Below, piece by piece: positions 33,001-44,100 of a stretch of DNA of 64,000 bases. The position numbers were made by a program, and so were the translations under genes. The DNA is taken from NCBI GenBank assembly GCA_963580455.1, contig OY756967.1, forward strand, positions 17,220,022 through 17,284,021, given 5' to 3'. The notes under the pieces were generated by a model, which saw only the letters and a list, made by a program, of their open reading frames with translations, ran no database searches and was not told the DNA's origin. Numbering within the stretch: the first letter of the stretch is position 1; every line of letters begins with the position of its first letter. Source of the stretch: Euonymus europaeus (taxonomy: Eukaryota > Streptophyta > Magnoliopsida > Celastrales > Celastraceae).

Positions 33001-36000
33001 GAGGATTGCTTAAAGTACATGTCTGCGCTGCGAGATCCAGCCATATTTCGATTTTGCGCCATCCCTCAGGTTGGATTCTAATTCAATAGATTCCTAAAAT
33101 ATCACCATCTAATGTCTTTTAATTAAAGCTTTTGATGTGTAAATACTTTTTATTTGATTTTATTTTTAAAATTTTACTTTTAGTATGTATTAAAGGAAAA
33201 AACTAAAATAGTTTATCAATGGTTCTCAAGGTTGTAACGTGCTTGCATCAGGACCTAAAAATGTAAGCGAGGCATTTTATATCAGCAAGAGGAATTTATT
33301 TTTGTGACAGCTCCATTGTAAACTCTTTTCTTTAGTTTCACTATGCCGCGAATCATTTCAGGCACCCTTTGGGTTATGGCTGACATTTTCCTTGGGCACA
33401 TAAATGAATACATGAGACGAATGGTTGATACTGGAATTCAACTGGAAACTTCTATTCCAGTGGTTAAAATGATACTATTGCTCATAGACATGGTGGCTAG
33501 GATGAAATTCCTAGAGCCTACACCCGATACACAGTTGCTTGTGGAATTTGTTGTCTGATTGGAGCATATACTGAACTATAATGAGCTGCTTTTCTTTTAA
33601 CCTTGGCTCTCTGATAGTTTGGATTTGTTGTATTTTCCTTGACCTTATTTAGGTCGCCTTTTTTCTTATGTTTCAACTTGAAATGAAAAGCGTTTAGGCT
33701 CCTGTTTGAAATTCTGTACTGCCGGCGTGTATTCAAATTGGAACTGTTTATTTATTTTCTAGTTGACCATGACTGTTATGTCATCTATTCGATTGAAAAG
33801 TCTTTGGAACCTATTTCTGGCCTCATATGAGAAAGTTTATAATATTATATAGTTCAAAAATATGATATGTATCCTTTATTAGTGTGCCGTAATTGATATT
33901 TCTGGAAGATTGTATGCCATTTGACGTGTACTGTTTTTGCTAGATTATGGCAATTGGAACGCTGGCACTGTGCTACAACAACATTGAACTCTTCAAAGGC
34001 GTAGTGAAGATGAGGCGTGGTAAAATATCTAACCTATTTATAGTGATTTTCTTTGCAGTTGAAATTGAGCACATATGTTGCAAAACATTTGTTGAGGGGG
34101 TGAGTATAATTTTTAAGACTGGTACTCCTCTCAACATATTTTGTGGGGGTAAAATTTGTGTACATCCTGCATGTCCCCTACTCCGTCCATTGTGTGTGCA
34201 TTGTGCATAAGAGTTGTTTACTTTTACAGGTTCCACTTTGATTGTGATCAGTGAAGCCACATGAATTACCTCCTAAAATCATGACACAAAATTAATTTTA
34301 GAAATTTCTTGAGATGTCACGTTCCATTCCTCTTTATCATAATTACGTTTTATATTTGAGTATGTTAATGCTTATTTTTAGCTGAAGAAGTAAAAAGTAG
34401 GCTAAACTTGGTAAAAGCATGCAATAACCAATGTAAAATTAAACTATTTTGCCAAATGGGGACAAGTAAATGTGTAACAGGACTCATTGCTCTTAGGCTA
34501 TAAGTATTGCCATGATGTACGTGAAATTAAGTTCTCTGTTATGAACGTTTTCTTTGTTATGAACTTTCCTTGGAATAGGGTCATAGTAAGGGCTCCTACT
34601 AATTGTAGATGGAATAGCTGATTGTTTTTGTGTTCCCTAGTTCAGATGAGTTTGTCTATATCTATCATGCTTTATCTGTATATGCAGTGGGATTAAGGAT
34701 TTGGTGATGATACTGACCTCTTCTGTTTATGCTTTCTAGAGCATCATGCTCAGTGCACTACGATTCTTCTTAAACATTGTTGATGTTGTTCATTCCACTC
34801 GTCGCTACTGTTGTGTTCCTTGTGTGATATTTCCTCAGCTAACGGTCTTTGATACTTTGTGGATATTTTCCAGGTCTCACTGCAAAAGTCATTGACCGAA
34901 CAAAGACTATGTCTGATGTGTATGGTGCTTTTTTCGACTTTTCCTCAATGCTGGTGTCGAAGGTATAATGGTTTTACCATTTCTGGATTAATGGTTTGCA
35001 AAATAAGATACACACCTTTTTTTTTTTTTTGAGTTCTGAATGTTCTCTGTTCTTAAAATTACTTCAAAATATTTTTTGGGTCTGTTACCATTCTTTCCAG
35101 CCTGGAGACAAGGTTAAGAAAATGGAAAGCTTGTGCTTTAAGTGTGTGATGAATATAATGCGTGGACCTACAAACGTAAGGGAATTCCCAATGTGAAATT
35201 TGGAACCCTAACCCTGATTTTGTCTACAAATTTTCTGCCCTTTCTTTCTTAGGAGATGAATATGACGCATGGGCTTACAAACATAAGGGGATTCCCAATG
35301 TGAATTTTGGAACCCTAAGCCTGATTTTGTCTACAAAGTTTCTGCTCTTTCTTTTTTAGTCGGAATCTTTTTCTATCTAGATATCTTTTCTTTTTAGGTT
35401 TAGTTATTCTTATGACAGTACTGCTGTTTAAATTATGGAATTTAAAATCACATCCTCGGAGTAGTGTATTTGCAATTTTGCATTGATAAGTCACATTTTC
35501 ATTGTGAGGGTTGGTAATTTGATATAACCAATTCTTTTCTAAGTTTCCTAGGTTTAGTTACTTTACCTTATGAATGAAGTTATGGAATTTAGAATCACAT
35601 CCTCAGACCAACACCCCTTCCAAAATAGTGTAAATGTGTAATTGCAATGATACGTTACATTTTCCTTGTGATATTCATTGCTGCTAATGTGGTTCATGAG
35701 TAAGAAAATAAATGAAATATTTATTTTTTTCTTACTGGAACAAAGAAAGAAATATTTCTTTTACTTTTCTGTGAAGGTTGATAATTTGATATAACCAATG
35801 CACCTTTTCTAAATTTCCTCACGACTTTTTCTTGTACACTAAAAATTAACCGCTGCTGACTGTAGGTTGACAAGAATGATCCTAATGCAGTAAAAACGCT
35901 GAGCAGGATGGAAGCAATACAGAAAACTTGCAGGGACTCTGGTGTCCTCAATAAGAGGTTTGTCAAAGACTGGCTATCCTCATATGGTTCCTTTTTTCTT

Positions 36001-36340
36001 TTCTTTTTTTTAAAAAAAATATTTTAATTTTCTTTATTTTTTGAAGTTTCATTGACAAATAATTTATGGGTTTCTACCAGGAAAACTTACATACTTGATA
36101 ACGAGTCAAAGTATGCCCCTCTTTTGGTGAGTTTCTCTGCCTCTATCATCTATGATATCATTATTTTAGAATGTCTATCGACTTATTTGGATAAGATTGT
36201 TAAAGCAAATTGTTTGAAATTATTCTAACATCTGCTGATTCTTTTTTTAAATATGTTCAACCTATATGCAGTTGGTCATCCTTTTTATTGTATTTGGCAT
36301 CTTTATTGCCAATATGTCCCTTGGCTGGCCAAATAAGTAG
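30025..36340 (+). CDS. SQS: Squalene synthase (farnesyl-diphosphate farnesyltransferase)
   Basis: Thirteen coding exons join at GT-AG sites into 1,242 nt, 413 aa plus stop: 30025-30219, 30376-30418, 31210-31299, 31779-31854, 32087-32156, 32465-32608, 32713-32817, 32923-33069, 33944-34019, 34874-34962, 35866-35957, 36081-36126, 36272-36340. The start [13 protein letters not shown] is usual for plant SQS; an in-frame ATG 12 nt upstream was not chosen. The Asp-rich motifs are DTVEDD (residues 77-82) and DYLED (213-217), which bind the Mg-diphosphates. Other conserved blocks are [36 protein letters not shown] and [21 protein letters not shown]. The C-terminal hydrophobic segment ([15 protein letters not shown]) anchors it in the ER membrane. 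It joins two farnesyl diphosphates through presqualene diphosphate to squalene using NADPH, committing carbon to sterols and triterpenes. Intron 2 carries a Stowaway MITE. The stop is followed by a likely 3' UTR intron. A dead duplicate lies upstream. Confidence 0.97.
30718..31028. mobile_element. Stowaway (Tc1/Mariner) MITE in SQS intron 2, TSD TA
   Basis: CTCCCTCTGTCC at the left and GGAACGGAGGGAG at the right form the standard Stowaway inverted repeats, flanked by TA at 30716-30717 and 31029-31030. It is 311 bp, AT-rich and without coding capacity. It lies well inside the intron, away from splice sites. Confidence 0.92.
35148..35361 (+). repeat. Tandem duplication (~107 bp) in SQS intron 10
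   Basis: GATGAATATAATGCGTGGACC and what follows (35148-35254) recur at 35255-35361 with about 10% change. Further on, GGTTTAGTTA...ATCACATCCTC is duplicated (about 35398 and 35549), and TTTGATATAACCAATxC...TTTCCT occurs at about 35517 and 35786. Intron 10 has grown by local duplication. Confidence 0.8.
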
Positions 36341-36760
36341 GGTAAGTTTTTTTTTTTGGCTAAGAATTATTCTTTTCAGCAGAAGGTTAATGTTTGGTAA
36401 AGTGACTAATAATATAAGACGAAAGTAATGTAGAAAGGAAATGAGAGCTATTGTTTCTCTCAAGCAGGACTTCAGCCACTGTGTTTCTTGTTATGACATG
36501 GATGCCGGACTAGAATGGCCAATGCCAAGCCTTTTCCAATGGGCATCCTTATCTTCTGCTTGAGTACCTAGTTCTGCAATGGCGATGGTTTGACTGTATA
36601 TTATACGCGTGTTATGGAAACTTTCGATTCAATGATTGTACAGTCGACATGAAATGTATCTTTGCGAGGATCCATGTGTGTTTAGTCAACTTTTCTTATT
36701 GGCCGGTTTGGTTATGAGTCTAGCTGTGATCATATAATAAGCATGATGCCTATTTAAATT
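36341..36760 (+). other. SQS 3' UTR with probable intron
   Basis: Directly after the stop codon (36338-36340) there is GGTAAGT, and CTCAAGCAG ends at 36477. This makes a GT-AG intron in the 3' UTR likely. The terminal exon then runs into AT-rich DNA; the polyadenylation point was not determined. Confidence 0.55.
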
Positions 36761-37634
36761 TTTGTAAAGCAATTTTGAACTGTTCCTCGTCTGCCATTGA
36801 TCTGCCGGAGGTTCCTAATATATTTTGTTTTCTTACATTTTTGTCTCGTTATTTTCCTGGGAAAGTTCTGATAGGTCATAGGTCATTCAAAGATAGTAAT
36901 GTTTGCAATCAGGTAATCAAAAGAAAATGTTTTAAATTAGGTCACCCTATATTTTAAATGTAGACGAATAGATAGATCACTCCGACGCTGATTCAGTTCT
37001 GGTTAATTGGTTGTCGGAAATAACTGCCTTTGCATAAATATGCCACGTGGTGTGTGGATAATTGAAGTGTAATTGTTAATAATAACTAAAAAAATGAGCT
37101 GGAATTTAAAGGTGTAAAAGTGCATAAATCATCAGAATTTGGATCCGAATCCAAAACTCTTTTCTTTCTCGCGACACGGATGTTACCTCTTAATGTTCTT
37201 ATTGTGACGGAGCTTACATAGCTATTGGTTGCTTAAAGCTTACTTCGTGTCTTGTTTGAAATTTGAAGCTTGGGGTGGCCTTATTTAGTCTTTAATTTGA
37301 GGTTTGTTGTTTGGTTGAGGAAATACGGCTTCTTCTCAGGTAAAAATAGAGAGATGGCTTTCTCTATTCTGTATTGAGACCAAAAGAACACGATTTTGTA
37401 TCAAAGATGGTACCTTACTTAGTTGTACTTCTTCTATGGAAATAGTAAGATGTTGCTTACGTCAATGAACTTGTGTAGCAATTCTGGTGAGAATAAAGCA
37501 TGGGAGCATCACGACTCCATACAATTTCACTGTTAATATACATGGTTGGTTTGAACTTGCAGTAAGGCCTTTGTTTTTTTAGCGAATTAACAAATTGCAA
37601 TACATTGAAACCTCTGGGTCTCATCAATTCACAC
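36761..37634. other. Intergenic, nothing recognised
   Basis: Non-coding DNA downstream of SQS. I see no gene, element ends or strong repeat. Confidence 0.5.
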
Positions 37635-37643
37635 AGCACCTTG

Positions 37644-37990
37644 GGGATGGGTGGCTAATTAGTTTAAGTGTAATTAGCCATAATTAGGCTCCAAATCCCT
37701 CTTGAAATAATTTTTTTTAAGTTTCTTCCATGCATTTGAGTATTTTAGTGATTCTAATGTTACAATCTAATTGGTTTTGAATAAAAAAACAATCATAAAC
37801 CCTAAAATCTTTAACCTGACCCCATAAATCCTATGCTATAAACCCTAAATTCTAGGCTGTAAACCTAAATGTTAGCCCCTAAATATTAATAACACAAAAA
37901 GAACCCTAAAAAACATGATTTGGGGGTGATTTCAGGAGTTATTATGGCTAATTACACCTAAAATAAATAATGGCAGCCCCACTTTTTTCC
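37644..37990. mobile_element. Mutator-type MITE (347 bp), 9-bp TSD AGCACCTTG
   Basis: AGCACCTTG occurs at 37635-37643 and 37991-37999. The ends are imperfect inverted repeats, best in the block GTGTAATTAGCCATAAT (37671-37687) and its complement near the right end. The interior is rich in degenerate telomere-like AAACCCTAAA words. There is no coding capacity. The 9-bp target copy and internal structure fit a Mutator-derived MITE. Confidence 0.8.
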
Positions 37991-37999
37991 AGCACCTTG

Positions 38000-38731
38000 T
38001 GCTATGTCTAATGGTACCTGTGCCACATCATTTATTTTTTACCTCGGTCATAATTCTTCATTATGTCATATCAATATTTGGTCACACACTGATACAATAT
38101 CTTTCGTAACTATCTTGCAATTGGGCTATCATTTTGTATTTTTTGCAACTCTTTTCGCCCATGTTTCTTTGGTATATGTAGATGTATATGTTTTTGGATG
38201 ATTTATGTTATGTTTGATATTTTTTGTGCTGTTTTTGGAATCGCTGATTAGGACATGGAATATAACAAGTGCACCTTGAAGGTTTTGAGTGACATGATCA
38301 TTAAAATATAGAGATATCGGAACAGTAAATGAGAGACTTGTTTACAAACATTAATAAAAAAGACAATAACCAATGTTGATACACGTTTATAATTTTTAAA
38401 TTGTTAAAAAAATATTTAAAAAATCCATGTCAACAACTATTATGTTGCACATTTATGTTAAGTCAACGAGTTTCGTTGTGCAATTGACGGGAATTGCGTT
38501 GGAATAGTCTATTTGTCTACAATTGAAACATTAAATGACCTAATTAAAAACACTTGTATATTGGAGTGACACATCCGTACTTTCTCATTTTCTTGGGAGA
38601 ATTGCCTGACAAAATATAATTGAAGTAAGAGTAATGAATGTGTGAGAGTATGTCTGACAAAATAAACGCTGTAAAACGCTCAACCAAACAGGCGCGCAAG
38701 GAGTTTTCATTTTTGATTTCTAACTAAGCAT
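38000..38731. other. Intergenic, nothing recognised
   Basis: AT-rich non-coding DNA between the MITE and the TIR element. No coding frame or element boundary was identified. Confidence 0.5.
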
Positions 38732-40837
38732 CAGGGATTCTCTTATGAACTGAAGCTCAAATAAGTTATTTGAGTTGAAATGATCCTGGCCGTCCGTTAC
38801 ATCATCTCTAAATCCGACGGCCAGTATAAGTTTCGAATTTATCTTAACGCAAACGCCAGATCGAGCAATAGATCGAACCTCCATTGAGCTCTCCTCCGCC
38901 AACTCTCCGTCGACCTCCATCATCGCGCCATCACCCAAACAACTCGCTTTCCGTCCACCTCCATCATCGCGCATTAGCTCACCATCTCGATCTAGGTTTG
39001 CGCCTGAGCTCCATCGAAACAAAATCCGAAGTCGCACATCTCTCCTCTCCTCTGGTTTCTCCAACACATCTCTCCTCTCCTCTAGTTTCCCTTCCTGAGC
39101 GCATCTCTCATCTGGTATTCTTGAGTTGGGTTGATTTGAGAAGATTTTTGTTTAGTTGGATTTGAGACTAGGATTATTTGAGTTGATTTTTTATTTGAGT
39201 TTGCAAGTTCAAAAGTACATATTCTTGTTGAAATCAAAATGCCGGGTTCTTAATTATCTGATCGATTGTCTAATTTTTTGATGAATGAGATAGTGGTTGT
39301 ATTGGGCAATGAATGAGAACTTAATTTGCAGAACTTGGTTGGTTTTCATTTTTTCTAGAATAAACACAAGTGTAGTGGAATGGTGGAAGATTATTGTATC
39401 ATGAGAATGTGAAGCGTATCATGATTGAAGCTTGATTGTATTGTGATTGTGTTTCTTTGATTTTAGGTTGCCTTCTTATTATCCCAAATGGGTGGAATTT
39501 TGGACTATGTTTGGATTTCCTTGCAAATATAGGTAAAGAAAGATAATCCGAGTGAGAAGGAACTCTCTGTTTTTGTGTATTGATAAAATGGAATGCCTTC
39601 TCAATTACATACTTGACTCTTTATAGTGAATCTAAAACCTTAACTGTAATAAAGACTACATTATTGACTTAATAGCAGCCTCCATAATGCTTGTTAATGC
39701 AGTCTCCCTAGTGTAGCCTCCATAATTCAGCAGTTGTTCATGACATTTCTGGACATTAGCATGAAACATAACAAAATGAAAATCAACTACAGAGCAACAG
39801 TTTCTCCACAATCAATATTTAGAAAACTACCCGTCCCCCAGAGCACCAAAAGTCATGGTTAAGAGTGGCATAAATACTCCAAAACATGAATTTTAGAGCA
39901 ACAATAGTCAAATGGTTTCAGCGCTGGCAGCACTAGCACAAACAAAAATGATACATTTTTCTTCTTCCAGCAAAACAAATCCAAATTCAACATACCTGAT
40001 CAACCAAACCATCTCAACATCTTAAATAAGTAAACAAGAACAAAAAATCAAAACTATTACCTAAGAACCAGGGCTAACCAATACTAATTCGATAAAGAGT
40101 GCCTCATATAAGATCAGCAATATCAAATAACAGAAAGTTGGAAACATTACAACTAGATATACTAATAAATCAATCCACTTGCATTTGTAAACCGAAAATG
40201 GCATTTGAGTTTTAACATACAAAATTAAGACAAACATGACAGATTCACATAGAAAAGAGAAATCCCTTTTCCTTTCTTGTCCGCACCAATCTCAAAGTGC
40301 TTGCACTTCTGCCAACATAGAAGAGAAATGATCAATCAATGCATGGTGGGAAGACAGAAGCAAATAAGATAATCCCACAGTATAATATTCCAAAGCCCTA
40401 ACCTTGATTGGATGCTGGGAGCCCCAATTCGAAGGTGAACCAAGGAAAATCGAAGCATTTTTGACTTGGTAAATCATTGTTGTTAAGCCCAATAATCGTA
40501 CCTCGCAAACGGACCAGATTTAACTAGAGTAATAAGGCGGACGACGAACGGAGATTCGACTGACGTGAGGGCGAATAATGCGAGGTGAACGGGACGACGA
40601 ATGGAGATGTGACTGATGCGAGGTGAACGGAGGCGTGGATGGAGATGCTACTAACGCGAGGCAAGGGTGAGGGAGAAGAGAGGAGTCGCGAGGGAGAAGG
40701 GAGAAATGGTTTTGACGCAAACCTATATACCCAAAATCTATCCTCCACAGTCAGATCAAATTTAATGAAATTGGATGGCTAGGATTTGTGCAGCTCAAAC
40801 AACATTATTTAGGCGGAAGCCCATGTGAGAGTCCCTG
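38732..40837. mobile_element. Unclassified terminal-inverted-repeat element (~2.1 kb)
   Basis: The left end CAGGGATTCTCTTATG and the reverse complement of the right end (CAGGGACTCTCACATG) begin an imperfect inverted repeat of about 80 bp, also sharing TCCT(G/A)GCC(G/A)TCC. Inside each terminus is a CT-rich stretch that looks like a promoter or leader (38880-39120 and, inverted, 40530-40700). No transposase is readable. On the minus strand, near 40270-40500, short exon-like pieces with possible splice sites occur. I found no matching target duplication, so the superfamily (hAT or Mutator) is open. Confidence 0.55.
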
Positions 40838-41115
40838 ATAGGTTCTATATGTTTGAGGATATTGTAACCAGGTCAGGGACGGGATAATTACAACCTTGTC
40901 CGTACCAAAAATAAATAAAATGATACAAGGAAAGGCATTCGCACAACATTGAGGTTAAAGAAAACAAAAAGGGGAGATTGTCCCAAATCCTATATCACAT
41001 ATCAGAAGTCCATAAAAGACAGGAGCTCTGCTCTTCTTTGGCAACGTCCCCTTCTACCTTACAATTCAAAACAAACACGTACAAAATCCCTGAAGCCAAA
41101 ACCCAGTAGCAAAGA

Positions 41116-44100
41116 TCAGAACACTTCAGCCACTTTGCTGGCAAGAACACAGTCCCGTCTCTCAATATATCCGAATGGGAACCATCCGGCTTTCCCTTTA
41201 CATTCCCCTTCGGCCCAGTCATTGTTTGTCACCTATCAAGAATGCAATCAATGAGAATTTGTAGATAAAGAAAAGAATATGTAGAAAGAAGTCACAGAAG
41301 AAAATAGTAATCTCAGATTCAAATGAGGTAAAACCTTCCGCACAACAACATAATCACCAACAGACAGTGACAATTCAACATCAGATTCAGCTTGATATGA
41401 ATGCATAACCTGCAACAGAATGTCAAATGGAAAACAAATAGCGAGTATCAGCAGCTGCCTTTCACACCAGCACCATTCATAGTTACAAAAAGGCTCAACT
41501 TAGTGACTAACCTCCCCTAAGAAGTAACCCATGTTGTCTGTCGAGCCATTATGTATTTTAGATGCATATACCCCATTAACTTCTTCATAAGAAGGCGGGG
41601 GTGGCATGTTAATCTCAACAGTTGGGCTAGGAGATGCTTCAATTCGGTGGCGCTCTGATACCATCTATTACAAAGACAGATAATCACAATTATAAACAGA
41701 TGTTCATATCCATCAGCAATGCCACTGTAATTTTAGCCGCAATGATTGGAAAACTTGATGAAAATATCACAATAAAATGGTTTTCTACCTCGCCTTCAAG
41801 TTGGTCAAGTATCTGAAGGACTCTCTGATGGTAAGTACGTTCTGCTTCAACCTTAAAAAGTACAGACAAATATTTTTATAGAGACTCAGCCTGTTATCAA
41901 CATACCATTAATAATTGAATGGTTTTTATAGGAAGAATATTACTATACCATAGCAATAAGTCGCTGGAGGGTCAACCTCTGTTGTTGTGTTTCAACAGCA
42001 GCCATCGCTGCAGCAGCTTCCTTGCCCAACATTTGCATGTTGGTTTTCAAATCTTGCAGCTTTGCTTCTGCACTTTCCAATTTCATGATATTCTCCGCAT
42101 TGCCTTGTGTCTCTCTCACTTTAGCTTGGCGCTTGGAAACTTCAATTGCCTGTCTAGGTTTTAAGGTTTACATTCTAGTTAGGGGCTTATCTACTAGACT
42201 TTGAAAATCATATTGCTGCAAGACAAACGAATAAACCATTCTGTAGATAGTTGATCTAATGCCATATAAAGGAATAAAATGCTCGACCTCTCTCCAATAA
42301 ACACCAAATTGTAAAGAAATTTTCTTTGAATGGAACCATGTTGTAAAGATATTAAGAGAGCCAATTTTCAAGAAAAGTAACTGGTAATCCTATCTGTTAA
42401 TTCCAACCACCATCAAAGAGCCCAGTAAAAGGCCAGTTTTGGGAATACCTGAGCCTCTGCTTCTTGTCGCATTCTGTCATATCGTTGAGCAAGATGACGA
42501 GCATCCTCCAGTGGAGCTCCCACCACCATAGCTCTCAATGGTTCAGCAACCTAAAAAGAACAATCCACTGCTAATCAACCACATATATTTACAGAATACA
42601 ATAACCAAATGCCGAAGTATACATCAAAACAGTGTCTTCGAGAAAGAAAAAAACAACGGAAATTCAATGTCAAATTCAATATCTATTGTTAGACCTTTCG
42701 ATATTGATAAAAAAATGGAAGACTTATCAAAGTTATCATGCAAACACACTCTTCTTCACCTCTCCTTGAATCCTAACCTTAAGCAGGAAAATACGGCCTT
42801 GACAGCCCTATGGCAGCGGTGTGAGGGGGAATTTCATTTCAGTATGCTTGATACTTGAAACAAATTAGTCAATCGCTGTCACCTATTTATGTTTTTCTAA
42901 AAGAAGGATGAGGTTATAATTAATGGACCCCTTTCTTTTCTGTTCCCTTTGTAGGAGAGATAGATAAGACATGATGGCCTAGGCAGCAAGGAGGAGAAGC
43001 GTGTTTCAGGGTGCTAAATACTTGGAAGCAAGGTACTAAATCATAGACTCCCAAATCCTCACAGCAACATAATTCTAGATTTACCATGGCCAAGAATTAT
43101 GTAAGAGAAAATAACAAGGGAACTACTTTCTATTGTTCCTCTCCTCTCTTCTTTTTTCTACACTGGGATTAGAGCAGATGAGTTTTGCAACTAAACATGG
43201 GAACCAATAGCTAGTGATAATTACCAAAAAAAGGGTGAAAGCAGCAAAGATAAGGTGACCATTGACCAAGCCATAGTTGAAGAGGCAAAAATGTAGACCA
43301 ATTAGTTCTGGCATATAGAACACAAAGCCCCTTAAGATTAATAATTTAATTATAAATTTGAAATAGCATGATAGTAGTTCATTAGAAGTCAAGGGCCATA
43401 TCCAAAACACTCATTCAAACAAAGTTTGAGAGAACATATGTTAGTACGTGTATCAAGATACTGATAGGCTATGTCAGAAATTTTATATATAATAAAACTT
43501 CCATTCCAATACATATTTTACAGAAAAACTCAAAGGAAATAGTTGAATAGCCATTTTGTAAATGCTTAATCGTGCATTGTAGAACAAGGAGGATATACGC
43601 ATCCTAACACCTAAATATTGAATTCATATTCTGGTATTCAAAAAAGTGGTCAAACCTGGGTACCAAGAGCTTTCAATAGATTCCCACGCTCCTTCTCCAT
43701 TTGAGCACGAGCACGCCCACAGTTCAATGCAGCTTTAGATAATGTATTACCACTGGTACATGTATTTGCAGAACCATATTTTCTGCTATCCTCTGATAAC
43801 TTTGCTCCTGTTGAACAAGACCCAAAATAAAAATGAGTGGCATGAAGAATGGAACTATGGGAAAGAATGACATCAAGGAAAACTCACCTATTTCAACTTG
43901 TTTGGACCCAGTCACAATATATCCCTCAACACCTCGAACAATATCCCTTTGGAAATGCTGAAAATGAAAACAAAGTATAATAAGTTGAAAGAAGAGAACC
44001 AACACACAAAAAGACAGGCCTAAGCTTGATAAACAACCTTGCCGGCACGTGTTGATATGTATAATTTTTCAAGTTTTTGATGCTGATGGAGTTCTGCCTC

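Noticed and set aside
34996..35196. Possible extra SQS exon containing [15 protein letters not shown]
   Set aside because: Exons 10 and 11 join in frame without it and give the expected 413-aa protein; kept only as a transcript question.
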